A stretch of DNA of 64,000 nucleotides, taken from the NCBI GenBank assembly GCA_963969595.1, contig OZ018411.1, positions 7,380,501-7,444,500 on the forward strand, read 5' to 3'. The notes beneath the pieces were generated by a model. It did not search any database. It had not been told where the DNA came from and saw only the letters and a list, made by a program, of their open reading frames with translations. The position numbers and the translations under genes are program-made. Positions 26,409 through 40,000 of this stretch are shown here, piece by piece. Position 1 is the stretch's first letter, and each line of letters opens with the position of its first letter. The stretch is from Neckera pumila (Eukaryota > Streptophyta > Bryopsida > Hypnales > Neckeraceae).

Positions 26409-27140
26409 AGGATCGTTGCAAGAAACACTTGTCCTTTTTGGTGTCCCCTTGGCCCTAGACACATACATTTTTACTCATAACCCTTGCGTTCCATATCTTT
26501 TTCTTATGAAATTTGAAACAAAGGTACATATGGTAGCTTCAAACATTGTGAAATTTTTTAAATTTTTTAAAAATTAGTTTACTATTTTTAAATTGCCCCT
26601 GCTTGGATGTCTACTTTGGCCATTTTGGAGGTTTTTAGTACTATTTTCAACTCAAAAATGAAAATTTGAAGATTAAAATTGGTATACAAAGAGTTTTACC
26701 AAAATTACACAAGCCTACAAAGAAAATTTTTCAAAAATAATAAAGTGTCCACCTTCCACCTATGCTCAAAGTGTACTACCTTTGCGCATGTGTAGAGAAT
26801 ACAATTTTTTTTCCCAAGAGTGAAAATGGTTGAAGAGAGGCACCTCCAAGTTAGAAAAAAATGAAATTTTTTTCTTTAATTTTTTTTCTTTTTTTTACTA
26901 TTTCTAAAAATAAAATCCCATACTATGTATTTTTTTGCATTTTCCATCACTCTTAGAATGTGCATAACTTTTAGAGATAAATTTTCTTAGGTCTGAATTT
27001 TCACATACATACTTATTCAAGTGCTTTACAAAATATCCATATTTTATTTTATTTTTAAAAAATTTATTCCAAAAGTCATGGTACTCCAGTACTAAGGCCG
27101 TTTTGAGCCAAAATCAGCAAGTGTTTCTTGCAACTATCCT
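26409..27140. mobile_element. Unclassified TIR element, copy 2 (732 bp)
   Basis: The ends AGGATCGTTGCAAGAAACAC and, inverted, AGGATAGTTGCAAGAAACAC match those of 6219-6924. The interior is the reverse orientation of that copy: 'tatgctcaaagtg', 'gcgcatgtgtagagaatac', 'actccagtactaaggccgttttgagcc'. It is nested in the putative LTR. Confidence 0.7.
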
Positions 27141-27296
27141 AAATGGAGACCCCATGACTTGAAATGGAACCTAACATTGGGAGTGTATAGCATGTGGAAT
27201 GTTAGAAGATTGTGACCCTTGGTGTCACTAGGAGTTAAGTGCTATAGAAGCACTATAGTGAGCTTAACGTGGTAAGTGTCACTAAAGGGTACGACA

Positions 27297-28868
27297 AAGT
27301 ATGCGTGCATGAAAATTGCAATGTTACCCTATTTATTGAATTTTCCAAGAAATCTTTGCCACGACATAGAACAAACAGTTGACAACTGAAATATCCAAAC
27401 CTTGAACCAACTTCCAGAAAACCATGTGGGAAATGCAACGTGATACTTCCTTGTAATAAACACTTCAAACTTATTGCAATTCTACAACTCCTTCAACTAA
27501 CAAGGGCAAATATTGTAGCTTTACACACCATTCATACTAAACGACTCACTCTCAAAATCTGCAAACATAATGGTGCAAATCTAATGAATCTATAAGTGTT
27601 TGTCTAAAAGAGGAGTAGGATAAAACTAAGGGTTTGGAGAGGCAATTTTATTTATATAGTCAGTGTACTCTTCAATTAGTTCTTTTGGCTTAAAATATCT
27701 CCTTTGACTATTGGTCAAAGGCTTTATCCAAGGCAAGTTTGACAAAGAACAATTTGGATATCAATGAATTGTCTCAATTTTTTACCCTTTAGAGTATCAT
27801 AAAGCAAATATCTACATAAAGTTTGAACAAGATTAATATCCACTCTCCTTATAGGCCAATTTATAACTTTCAATACCTTTTCTTTTAAAATCGGTCCCAT
27901 GTGTTGCAACTCCTGGCTTTGTATTCAACCCTTTGTACTAAAGAACATGTCACAATGAGTGGGTCAAGATCACCAAACTTCCCAAACATGGACATATTGG
28001 ATGATTCGGACAGAACATGCAAAGATGTTAAATTGAATAAGTTCATGGATATCAAAATTGTTCCCTGTCAAATTTAATTTGGATGAAGGCTTGGATGGAC
28101 AATCAAAGGTGATCTTTCAAGACAAAAGACTTTCATCTAGACAAGTACATGCGGAACAGTTGGATCTATGCAATGATATTTGTATACTTCGCAAGTGAGT
28201 TTTTTTAGTCAATATAATGTGCCAAGTTGTGATTTTTGTCCTTGCCCACTTAAAAAGTTGAAGGCTATCAACTACTTGTTCTTTGTCCTAGCAAAGATGT
28301 CCTAGAAAATTCACCAGTTAGGATGATGCTACAATATTCCTATTGGAATAGTCTGATCAGTTCCATTTGAGACTAAGTGTGATCCACTATATCATTGGAT
28401 CCTAGAAGCGAAATTTAAGGCACAAGTAGGTGCAATTGTTGTGCTCACGCTTAGCCCAGCTTTCCAAATGGGAACTCAAGTCTTCCGTAGTGTAGTACTG
28501 TATAGAAATCCATAATGCTTTGGAAATGAACAATAAAATTGGCACATCCCTTTCCTTTATCATCTATAGGCAAATTTGAATGATACATACAGTATGTAGA
28601 CATGCATAATTAGATCTTTATCACTAATCAAGAAGACAAGAATAAATCCTAATCCTAATCAAATAATTATTAGAGTTACAACCCTCAAAAATTGCTCATA
28701 AAGTTTACAAATCTATGATCCTTTTTTTTTATCCCATCTAAAAGAACAAGTTTGCATTGAAGAATAACCACCATGGCAATGAGTCCGTTGCACAATAGGT
28801 TTCCATGATATCTTTCAACCCCATATTGAACATGTCCAAAACAAAATAATGTTAATCTTTTGTTTTCC
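27297..28868. other. Intergenic DNA, no gene seen
   Basis: Only short AT-rich frames are present on both strands. No repeat boundary is clear. Confidence 0.4.
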
Positions 28869-29530
28869 AATTTTGAGAATTTGAGGGCGTGTAATACACC
28901 ATTAGAAAGTTTTCAGAAATTTCTTTCTAATGGTATATTACATGCCCCAAAACTCTCAAAATTCCAATTGAAAATTGAAAAACAAATTGACTGCCAAAAT
29001 CAAGATGCGTAGGGACAAGCGTGGACGCAAATATAAGGACGCTAGCATTGGCGCGGATGCATGGGGGAGAATGCATGGGTGGAAAGTCCCTTGGAAGAGA
29101 TTTTGTAAGATTTTAGAGTTTGAGGCAGATGGGACGTTCTAATATGGATACAGACTCAAGCCTAGGTGTAGACATCGGGGTGCGGACACTAGCAGGGACG
29201 TGGACACTATTTTTTTCTCAATTTGGAACTACAATTTTGAGAATTTGGAGGGGTATAACATATCATTGGAAAGGTTTTGAAAATACCTTTCTAATGGTTT
29301 ATAACACGTTTTAAAACTCTCAAAATTGTAGTTGCAAATTGGAAAAACAAACTTACTACCAAAATTAAGACACGTAGGTTGGGGCAAGCGGAGATGCAAA
29401 GGTGGGGATGCTAGCATAGGCATGGACGCATGGACGCAAATCCATGGGTGCAGAGTCCTTTGATAGAGGTTTTGCAAGAGTTTAGTGTTTAACAAGGATG
29501 AGATGATCTGATATGGACGCGGATGCAAAC
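28869..29530. repeat. Direct duplication, about 364-bp period, each with a hairpin
   Basis: Two diverged copies start at about 28871 and 29235 with 'ttttgagaattt'. Each holds an inverted pair (cattagaaag...ctttctaatg; cattggaaag...ctttctaatg), then 'caaaactctcaaaatt', then a G-rich stretch (gatgcgtagggacaagcg; acacgtaggttggggcaagcg). Partial relatives of the hairpin are near 30025-30050 and 31935-31992. Confidence 0.65.
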
Positions 29531-31930
29531 CAGCACCCGTATTCCAATATTGAATTCAACAATTGAAATGGCAAAAATAACCTTGTCTCTATCTACAAAA
29601 ATAACATAAAGTTAACAATTTTTTAAACAATGATGAATTCATAACATTTAAACCTAATACACAAAGTCATTTTTTTAACAAATACTCTTATCATATTACA
29701 TTATAGGTTATAACAATGAAAAATTCTTATTAAATTCTTTTATAATACCTACTACATTAAATTTAGAGATAGCTGTTGTTTTAAATGAAGACCTAAGGAA
29801 ATGTACTCATTTCAACTGCCATTAAAAGTATTTATCATTCTTTTACTTTTGAAGAAAAATCCTATAGCACATTGAATGAGTGAGGTCTAAAAAAAAAAAT
29901 AAAGTTCTCCTATGGCTATTTGTCCTCTGACAACTTCTATATTCCTACATCAGTGCTTGTTCCAATGTCAGTACTTGTTCCAACGTCAGTACTTGTCCCA
30001 TTTTAGATTTTTTGCAGCAAGGCTATATTTTGTGACTACAATTTTGAGAGTTTTGAAAGTGTACTATTAACCCCTAAAAGCCCATTGTCACTTTGAGGGA
30101 CAAATGGGTTTTTGGGCAAGTACCCCAAACCTCCTTCAATTTCAATTGGATTGATGGGCACAACACGACGTTGTCATCTACGGCCAAAGAAGGTCATGAA
30201 CACAAGTATGAACACAAAGTAAGGTAGAGCCACCCATAACCAACCAAATAACAAATTTCAACAAGATCTAGAGTAGTAAAGGCAAAAGAAATATTTTTTA
30301 AAGTTACATCAATAGAAATGACAAGGATTGCAAAAACTTTAGTAATTTTATCACTTGAATTGAAATTATTATGAATTTTGGGAGGCAAAAAGTACTCTAG
30401 ATCCATGGCCAACCTCTAGACTCTTCCAATTCCGATCATTCAATAATTTTTTTCCTAATCATTATTTTCTACTTTCTTTCTCACAACTTGGGACAGGTGT
30501 CATGTATTTATTAGTTCCAACCTTGAAAAGGAAAAAAACACTTATACTAAGCTGGTCAAAAATATGTGCATCTATAGGTTGAGAATGGATCACTAGTCGG
30601 GAATTGGTGGCTCTACCTTAAATTAAGAGTGTATGATTGGCCATCTTTGTAATGTTTTCTGTAAATTTTTCCTAAAACCTAAAGCTGGAAAGATATTCCA
30701 GGTGCAAGAAGTTGCAAAATTTTAACCTAAAACTAGAGCCCAAAAACCTTCACAAGTACCTCTAAAATCAAAGCAAAAAAAGATATAACTTATCAAACCT
30801 AAATCTTTAAAATTCCAATTCAAAAAAACAAAGCAAAAATTAAAATTAAAAAAAATTAAAAAAACAAACGATCTAGGCAAGGTTAAAATCCGCAGGTTAC
30901 ATAAAATCCGGACAGCCAGGCGTGGCTGGGGCCACTCCTTGTAGCCTATCCTACTTGCCCACTTATGGTTGTCCATTCTGATGGAATGCTAGCTTTTTAC
31001 ATCGGGATGTCTGTCAGCAACGGTCCGAACGTGTCCAGACGCATTGGGATCGCTTCGGAATCCAAAAAAAATGAAAAAAATGGACGGCTGGTCCGTCGAT
31101 GGGACGGACCAGCTATTGACAGAGTGGATGGACTGTCCAAAAAAAAATTATTGGATATTGACGGACGCTGGGATTGGATTCCGACGTTTTGTCAGAGTCA
31201 CGTCCATCTAGACGTGTCGTGACGGTGACAGTCATGCGCCATTGGCACCTTGCCATATGGCTGGGCGGAGAACACCAGACATAGTAGGGGAGGTTCATGT
31301 GTGCGGCCTCTCTCTCTCTAAGTTAACTCTTTCTCTCCACTTTTGGTGATGCACTCACAACTTGAGTTTTTGTAGCTCGTAACAATTGAAGTAGTGATGG
31401 CAAAAGATACGAAGAGTTTTGATGCGTAGATTCCCAACACCATATTCCTAGGTGTGTCCTTCATAATCCAAGTAGTTTGGGGTTTGGTCTATAAAACTTG
31501 GTGGTACTTCGTCGCCAAGAAATTTCTTGGTGTCTTTAGACAAGTCGGCTTTGATGAAGAGGTGCACAGTGGGGCTTCCACCCATCGAAATCTGACTTGA
31601 ACAACCATAGCAATCATGTTGCGCCAGCTCCACAGTGTCCTTAAGGAGGTAAAATCATCACACTTGTTTTGGTTTGAATTTTATGTTGATCAATTGGTTG
31701 TCAATAGCTGCGTAAGACTATAATGGCTTTATTTTACAGGGTCAATACATTTAGACTTAAGTCTAGACGTCCAAAGTTTGTGGGCGCTGCCCCTTGGATG
31801 TTCCGTAATATGTAGTCGGCTCTCGACCGACCGTCTGACGGGCGGATGGTGGGTCGGACGGGAGGTCCGACGAGTGTCGGTTAAACTAAAGCGGACAGAC
31901 GTCCCCCTGTCTAACTGTCCAAGGACTAAA
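29531..31930. other. Intergenic DNA with short repeats, no gene seen
   Basis: A 20-bp unit with 'gtcagtacttgttccaa' is repeated three times at about 29950-30000. A GC-richer island from 30880 to 31260 contains a 12-bp perfect hairpin (31086-31097 with 31103-31114). 31760-31920 contains G+C-rich 'cgaccgaccgtctgacgg' words. No coding pattern is convincing. Confidence 0.4.
30067..30130 (+). mobile_element. TTAA-family 5' end fragment
   Basis: TTAACCCCTAAAAGCCCATT followed by GAGGGACAAATGGGTTTTTGG and GGCAAGTACC matches the first 60 bp of the element at 16776. The remainder is missing. Confidence 0.6.
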
Positions 31931-32015
31931 ATATGCCTTATAATATACCATTGGAAAGGTATCGTTGAAAGCTTTCCAATGGTATATCATGCATCTAATT
32001 TGGACAAAAACTCCG

Positions 32016-32632
32016 CATACCAAATTTCAACTTTAGAAAAGCAAAACTCCATTTTGGTGAATTTTTAAAGTCAATTTTCATAGTTTTACATAATATTTTA
32101 TTGAAAATAATTAGTGACAAATATTAAAATTTGGTTGCGGGTATAAGTAGGAAACATATATATACACATCTTTTCATAAACAAGCATCTCCAAAAAAGTT
32201 CTACAATTCCCCTATTAAGAGTTTAATATAAGGTGTCGTATGATCAATTTTTTTGAAATAGATATCTTTACCTTTTAAGTATTTTTTGCTATTTAACCCT
32301 CATGTTGTAATTAATTTTGTACATTTGAGCATGATGGTACAATTGCCTTGCCAAAATTTGATTACAATAAAAAGATATCTATTTTCCAAAATTAGGACAT
32401 TGTTACCCCAACATTGAAGTAACCCTTTACAGAAGAAATTGTAAAACTCTCTTGGAAATGCTTGTTTATGAAAAGATGTGCGTATAGCTATTCCCTACAT
32501 ATGTCTGCAACCGAATTTAAAAAATTTATCATTAATAATTTTCAATAAAATATTATGCAAAACCATGAAAATTGACTTTAAAGGTTTACCAAAAATGGAA
32601 TTTTTCTTTTTGATGTTGAAATTTTGGTGTGT
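32016..32632. mobile_element. Foldback element, about 617 bp
   Basis: Left-arm words (cataccaaatttcaac, gtcaattttcatagtttta, aaatttggttgcgggtata, cttttcataaacaagcat) recur in reverse complement and reverse order in the right arm (atgcttgtttatgaaaag, tctgcaaccgaatttaaa, aaccatgaaaattgac, gttgaaattttggtgtg). The centre is near 32320. Non-coding. Confidence 0.7.
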
Positions 32633-34397
32633 ATATTGAGACTGCATAGGAATGCAATGATGTAGAAATTGCATAAAAATTGTGAAAAGTAGTGTTTGAA
32701 AATGGGGGAGTTTGTGTAGGAACAAAAGGGAGCAACAATACTTTTGTTCCCCCATTGTACACAAGTGTCCTCAACGGGATCAGTGGGCAGTGACTAGTGC
32801 GGATTTGTTTATATAATTATGTAGAATTACAACAGAGTATATATGTTTACAGTTAGAATATGTTGGTTTTGAAAACTATAGCTGTACATCATGCATACAT
32901 GTGAAGCTGTAATTTAATTACCTAGGAATGTCATAAACAAAAAAACACAGAAATCCATTCATTCTTCATCCACTTTATAAGCAAAGTCATGGACCACTCC
33001 ATCCATTCATCATTCCGATTTCATTCATCCAGATTACTCGAATTTATCACTAGTTCATTAGTACGTTTTCCCTATCGGAATTCCCTTCGAGATTTTCCCT
33101 ATGAGTCTCTGTGAGTCTCACGTCTCCCGGTGACAAAACAATTTTTTCATGTTCAATTCAGTACTAATCCACAGATTTTCTCCACAGAGAACCAGTCGTA
33201 AGGCCGGTGAACAACTTCTTGTCGTATGGCAGAATATTTGCAGCGGAACCCCTCACAAGTCATATCATCTCTGCGATGAAAAGGTCTGCGCCATTTCATC
33301 TTTAAGTCATTAATTCATTCTTGAATCGAAGAAACCATCATCCAGTACAATTCGAAATTGCGAAGTCTTCCTCCCTGCTCGAAAACATTGCAATTGCACA
33401 CTCTCGAACTTCAAGCTGTACTTCCGATCCTGGATTCCAAATGCTATTCCCTGACCGGAACTAATCCGATTGATTCAAGTCAATCAGTACTGAGACGGAG
33501 TTGTGCCACCATTTCTGATGAGTTTTCAGGAGCCCTACAAGTTGATGCTTCCCTAAACCCTAAAATGTAACTGATTACGCTAACCTAGAAAGATAAGTTG
33601 TAAGTTTTGACGGTGCTTTCTGAGGTTGGAAATCCATTTCTATTACCATGAATTGGCATCCATTGCACATGGCCAAACCTCTCATCAAGGAGTTTTGGGT
33701 GGTATGACCTTAAAGCGGCTACAAGATTTGTACGCAAGCGACTATTATTAGCAATGATCCCGGCCTCCTACTGTAATTTGTGCACCGCAATGACGATTAA
33801 CGTGATGGTTACCAATAAGCATCAATATGCAGAATGTGAAGGGCTGAGGAAAGCATTAATTGTGAGGTATGAGAATTGGAATCGCGGGGCTCATTGTGTG
33901 TTAGAATTGTCCAAACTAGGATTCCTCACCACGAATTCCCTGCACATTATTAGCACTGGTTCCAAGGACTGGCTCAACAGTTACTACTTAAAACCGGGTT
34001 TTGATTATTGAAATTCCCCAAGAATTGAAGCAGACACCACGTTCCCAACTGCTACAGCTCATGCCAAAATTATTCCAGGTGCATGCACCCCATGAAAACA
34101 AAAAGCTGCTCCGTTTCAGTTTGGCAACTGCCCAAATATTAAGTTTCTGATCGCGTTTCTAATTAAATTTCTGATGACGTGTCTGTAATTAATGTGACAG
34201 ACTCTGAATGTTGATACTGCATGCAACAGGAGCTCTTTGATGTGAGTGGTCTCAAAACGGCAGTAGTGAGACTACTCCTGCTTTGGTGTTTGCCTTCTCA
34301 AATCACCTTGCATACAATTATGGCGAGGATGCCACATTTAACTACTTTTAGACTTTTGAAAGTGTCTTCAACAGAAAAAAAAAATTGATCATCAAGA

Positions 34398-34520
34398 GAT
34401 ATTGCAAAACATCAAGAGTTCTATCCAAAACATCAGGAGTTCTATCCAAAACATCTAGAGATCTGTACAAACATCGTGAAATCCCACGATGTTATCATCG
34501 TGAGATCCCACGATGTTTTG
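34398..34520. repeat. 21-bp tandem repeat followed by two hairpins
   Basis: 'aaaacatcaagagttctatcc' type units occur three times (about 34404-34470), then two tandem hairpins of the form CATCGTGARATCCCACGATG (34473-34515). Confidence 0.7.
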
Positions 34521-35677
34521 TCCAAAATTCATTGAATAGTCCAAAATAGTTGAATGTGGCATGAGGAAAGCCTTATGTTATATAAGGGGCATATAACATG
34601 TAACTTCATTCCCTGAAATTTCTGTTTTAAGTAAGATTTGAAAGGGTGAAGTTACATGTTGAATATAAGACCCCCCGGTCTCAACCTCCCGGTCTCCCTG
34701 TGATAGCTGGAGGAGTTCAATCCTGTTGAATTGAAGTTCAACGAGTTCTTAACAATGAAGGATGAACGAAAGCCAAATTTCCACGGAAGGCTAGGCGTCT
34801 CTAATACCTCGACATTACACTCCATTGGAGAATGTGATCAAAATCCCAAAGTTAAACGCCTGGTTCATAATATATACATCCTTCCAGGACTCAAAATCTG
34901 TCTTGGTTGCTCAATGTCGATTTCATATATTTTGAACACCAAAAAATCATCCATTTCATCAAAATCTGCATGATAATCTTGGATTTTAGTTCCTTCTAAA
35001 GTTACATTGTGAGCTTCCTTCAACGAGGGGACAAAACAAGAGTCCAAAATTACAAGGCTTCTTCAATTTATGGTGTTTGACAAGATCTGAAGGACAGGGT
35101 GTCCACGCGCCCGTCCCATGAATACTGAAACGCACATGTTTTTACCTATGTCAACAATTTCAACACATTTTTCCATTGACAGAGATGAGTACAGTGTCGA
35201 GTGTTATGAAGATAGTGGCTGCAATGGTTTCATCCATTATCTAATCGTGTGTGGAGGGATCAGTGAGACAAGGAAAAGGCTGTTGTGGCATTGGATTAGT
35301 CTAGACTGAATCTTAATGCAATAAGATAACGCTTCTCACCTGCTAATTTGCAAAGTCATATCTGTGGTGGGACACCTCCATCCCACTGAGCAAGTCTATG
35401 CTTTTTGGGTAAATGAGTTGTTCCAGTAAACTGGGTTGAAGGAATTATATTTGTGCTTGAGCAATTGGAAGAGGTTTGGTGCAGTGAAAGTAGAAATCTC
35501 AACCCAAAATACCTTATTCACGATACTAGAATGTCAACAAAGCGTCACTGGGGTCCAAGGCATGTGGGGAAGTTGCCTCTGCTGAGTAAACCCTAGCTTC
35601 TTGAAAAGAGATGCTGTTTCCAGAGAGTGTCCGTTTGGGAATCTGTGGCGTGGAGGACCCACACCACAGAGCTCCAC

Positions 35678-35762
35678 CTTCGCACGATCCTTGAGTTCAT
35701 CCGCAGAGGCTATAATGCCTTGCACAATCCTTGAGTTCCTCACAGGCAGAGGCTATAATGCC
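35678..35762. repeat. Short tandem duplication, about 42-bp unit, two copies
   Basis: Two copies of a unit with 'gcacRatccttgagttc' and 'gcagaggctataatgcc' lie side by side. Confidence 0.7.
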
Positions 35763-36829
35763 CAGATGTCCGTGACAGCGAAGGATGGTACCTCATCATA
35801 GAGCTGGTATTTCGCGCTCTGCCAAATGATGTGGTGTTTTCTATACTTCAATCTTCGATCTCTGCAACTGCATGTCGATCAGGAACAGGATGGCATTGCG
35901 CCACTATGAATCATGGAGCAACATTCATAGGGTGCACTATTCGGCAGTATGTTTCATCTAGCCTTTTGACTTTTGGGTTCTGATTTCTGCAGCCTACTTA
36001 TGACAAGCATTTCTGAGCATCTGTTACCACCCCTTCCATTCTCCCAAGCGGCACTGCTGTGTGTCCGGCTTTGCCCATCGTCGTACCATCTTTAATTCCT
36101 GTACCACGTTTCACCTCGAGAATATCAAGCGCTATAGTTAGCAACGTTTTTAGTAGAAACTTTGGATGTCGACGTTGGAATCACCCTTAGCATTATCAGC
36201 ATTGTTCAAACGTTGCTACAAACGTTGCTGTAGGGGTGAATTCCAGTCTAGTATTTGCAAGATTCTACATCAAACAACTTTCTCACAATTGCGAGACTCT
36301 GGACTAACAACTGAAGAGAAATGGGAGGTATAAAAGGCAAGAAATGCCATGACAAGGTTGATCCTAAGAAAGACAGACAGTTCATAACTGGAGTGACTGG
36401 TGTAGGTTGGAGTCAGAAACCATGAATCTAGCATTCTAGCAAATTTGTAGTGTATTATTCAGCAGTTGCATCTTTTGACGTTTCGACTCTGAAGCCAATT
36501 ACTGTCCATCTGATATCAGCCCGCCCCCCTAGCTTAAGCGGAATTGCTGTAATGCTGATTGCAGTTTTACAAAAAATGTTGAGTCCGTGTCAGAAAATTG
36601 TCTGGCACAATTGAAGTAATTTTGGACAACATTAGAATATAAGACCACAGCTGCCATACTTATTTGCAAAGGTTGATTTGCTTTGATGATTTTCTTTCCT
36701 CAAGAAAGATTTGCAGTGGCATCTATAACTTCTTTTGCTTTTGAGGTAACTACACCTAAAATCACACGCTTCCAAAAATCGCACACTACGCCTAAAATGT
36801 ACTCCTAGTATTCATGAGACTCTGTGATT

Positions 36830-37010
36830 GCTTTTGGGAACATCTATTTTCAGCACTTTGAAAATTCGTAGTTTATTCACACGGTGTCTAAAAAATGCAT
36901 TTTAAGAGAATCTAGAATCCCTTTCTTGACTACCAACAAGACTCTACAAAAAGTTTTTAAATATAATATTGCAAACCATGCTAAATTGCTTATTTGTGCA
37001 ATTTAAGGTG
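36830..37010 (+). repeat. Dispersed repeat, copy 3
   Basis: It contains the words 'gaaaattcgtagtttattca', 'ggtgtctaaaaaatgcatttt', 'agagaatctagaatcc', 'gactaccaacaagactctac' and 'attgcttatttgtgcaattt' in the same order as copy 1 at 5630-5815. Confidence 0.5.
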
Positions 37011-40000
37011 GAGTGACCTTAGTTTGCTTCTATTTAGGTCTATTTCCAACATCCATTTCACTGTTCGAATTTTCTTGTGTTGATTTATGTAATTTTTGAT
37101 GCACTTTCAATGATGGTACTCTTAGATTCCAATTTGATATCAATTGAAACTTAAGAACGTTTTTGTCGGGTTGCTTTGTCGTGTCAGTTGAAGAATGATG
37201 CTCCAACCATGCTGTGAAACCTCGATAGTTTGAGCACTTCAATTGAGAGTAAACAATTTCTTTTGTTCATTGCTAGTAAAATCATGTGCCTTTTGCAAGT
37301 CATAAATATTGAGATTTGTTTTTTAAAATTTAAAATTATTGCAACTTCTTGAAGAGAAATTTAAGACAATTCATATCAATTCCAAATTATACCAAAAGAA
37401 CTTTAAATTTATCTCTATAGGTGTATACAATAAAAACTATAGTCAAGAAAATTGAAGCTTGTAAACCAAAATTCCAGAGTCAATTTATGCTTGGAAAACT
37501 AGAAGGTCCGGAGAATCTAACAACAGAATGTCTTGTATTTCAATACAGTTAGCTTTTAATTAAAAAAATTTCAAATTTTCAATATGGATTAGAAAACTAG
37601 GCTAAATAAACTTCATTTCAATAATTAAGCTTACATAAAAAATAAAATAATGCAAAATATTATGACCAAGACCAAAATGTCTAAAATTTCAAAAAGTGTA
37701 TAACTTTGCAATCTATTTTTTGGTATAATTGATTTGAATTGGGGTAACAAAAGAAATCAAATTTCTTGATCAAATGGCTTACAATAGATTTGGCATGATG
37801 ACTAGGCATGACTGTCAACAAAATTTCACCAAAAAAAAATGAGTGAAATTTTTTTGATCCTTTGTCAATTGTCATTGACAACTTTGAGATTGTCATCAAA
37901 TGACCATTTTTTGGCCAATATTGAGGTATCATTCTAAGATCAAAGGCAACATACAATAGATTCTATTTTTATCTAGAAATACAAATCGAGGCCTATAACG
38001 ATATTGATGGTCAATATTGTTAATTTGGTTGATTTCAATTCCCAAAATTGTAACATGTATGGTCTAAGATCTAGCATTGATATGGATTTATATTTCTAAA
38101 CTCATATTTTGAATGGTACCAAAATATTGGAATATTGTCAATTCAACTAAATTGATGTTAATGAGCTTCTTCAATAATCTTCAATAATTTTGATTTTTTG
38201 AGCTCTATTTAGGCACTATTCCAAATACAAATAAAATTATTTAATTTTCAAAAGTAAAATATCACATCTTCTACTTAGATACAAACTCTTAAGATAATTA
38301 AATAGAAGATTAGTTACAAAGATTTCAAAATTATTGTGAGTTTTTGATGAAAAGTAAATAACTCTTATATCAATTGCATAATGCACTAATGTCAATTTTG
38401 TTAAATTTGTGATATTTTACAAGTCAAATATTTTCACAAAGATAAACTATGATAGGTATAGATTTTGGTTTCAAGCCGCTCGTCATGAACCGGGCTAAAG
38501 TGATGGAATATTGCCAATTTAAGAAGATTGACATTCACTAAAAGAAATATTAGTTTATACCATTTTCATATCTTTTTGTACAACTATTATTTTGAAAAAA
38601 ACCCATTTCATTCTAAATTTGGAAAATCAAAAGATTGTAATTATATCTCCTAACCTTTAAGTTTTAATAAAATAATTATCTAATTTTAGAATTTTTGGAA
38701 TTTCAAAGTTGAAAACAAATTAGAAATTGAAATTCACCGATCGAAACAAGAATTCTATGCTTTATAAGACCCAGACTTAGTCAAGTTTGTCATATGGACT
38801 CTCCTTGTGGATCCATTGGGGCTAATTATCTCTAGTCTAAGCACCCCATATATTTACTAGTATTATAAGCTTCATTTTTAATTTAAATTTTAAAAACGAA
38901 AGGAATCATCTATATGCCAAATCTACGTTTATGCCAAATATCAGGTTAGAATAATTTCTCATTTAATTTGTGATGCAATAGTTGTTTTGAGTCATCTTAG
39001 AGCCTTCAGAGGCACATTTCCAAGCATAATTTCCTAATAATTTCATATTTTTTTGCCCTCTAATCTTAATTTTTAATCTCACTAGGTGGTCCTTGACTGG
39101 TTTTACCATACATTAATAAAATTGAAACAAGAGGCAAAATTCAGGAAGAAAGTGCACTACATATGTTACTACAATATTTATTGACCGTAGTTTTAGAGTC
39201 AAATTCTGTACTGTGTAATTGGATGTTGATTAGGCGACATGAGTTGATTCTTGGACACACCTTTCTCTTCCAAATTAAATCAAAATTGTTATATCTTGGA
39301 AATTTATGGTCATTAGAGGCAATTTGGGGGTCTTGGAGGGCTGGGAGTTCTCCTGCATTCCCAAAATGTGGGAACGTAGCTGCAGCAACTGGCTAATGTG
39401 GCACAGCAACTGCCACGTCATTTTTTTTAATTTTTAATTTTTTTATCTTAAAATGATATTTGAGAAGAAAAAATAAATAAAAATAAAAATTGAAATTTTT
39501 TTTTTGACATCCCCATACCGCTATTCATTGCATCAAGCCAGATTGAGGAATGAGCTTGAAACGACCCTCCAAGGCCCCTCAATCCCCTCTAATGATTCTT
39601 TCAACATGTACGAGAAGATAGGATTCTAGTTTAGAAAATCATTGAACTATGCGGAGCTTGAAGATAGGTACATGACATAACCGACTTTGTTTTTGAATGA
39701 AAATGTGTGTAACTAATGCCTTCCAAGATGATTCTCATGAAATTATCAATGAACTATTTTTTGACATAGATGAAATGTATTGTGTATTGTATTTAAATTA
39801 ACAATACTTAAAAATGGTTCAAAGAAGAGTTTAAATATTGTTTTTATTATTACACTATGAAATGTTGTTGGATCATGTCATCCTATTATAGTCAGAATAG
39901 ATTTTAGATTCTCTTAGAATGCATTTTTGGACACCGTTTGAATTTCAGTTAAAATAAACTATGAATTATTTTATTTTATTGGAATAAATGGCATACTTCT

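Larger units (their letters stand above)
24134..27296. mobile_element. Probable solo LTR interrupted by two nested elements
   Basis: TGTCACATCCC at 24134 is a typical plant LTR start, and a CA end at 27296 (GGGTACGACA) gives a TG...CA unit. The flanks are AAATA (24129-24133) and AAGTA (27297-27301), a 4/5 match to a 5-bp duplication. Removing the CACTA element (24447-25588) and the TIR element (26409-27140) leaves about 1.3 kb, a reasonable LTR length. No gag or pol remains. Tentative. Confidence 0.4.
32650..36820. other. Intergenic DNA, no gene recognised
   Basis: The base composition is less AT-rich than in the flanks and a few frames of 60-85 codons exist (33358-33570, 33754-34011, 35534-35743), but none shows a known domain or a convincing splice structure. 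A decayed gene or a non-coding transcript is possible. Short repeats are listed separately. Confidence 0.35.

Noticed and set aside
33358..34011. Two neighbouring plus-strand frames (70 and 85 codons)
   Set aside because: I looked for a joined exon structure but found no known domain; stop-free lengths are within chance.
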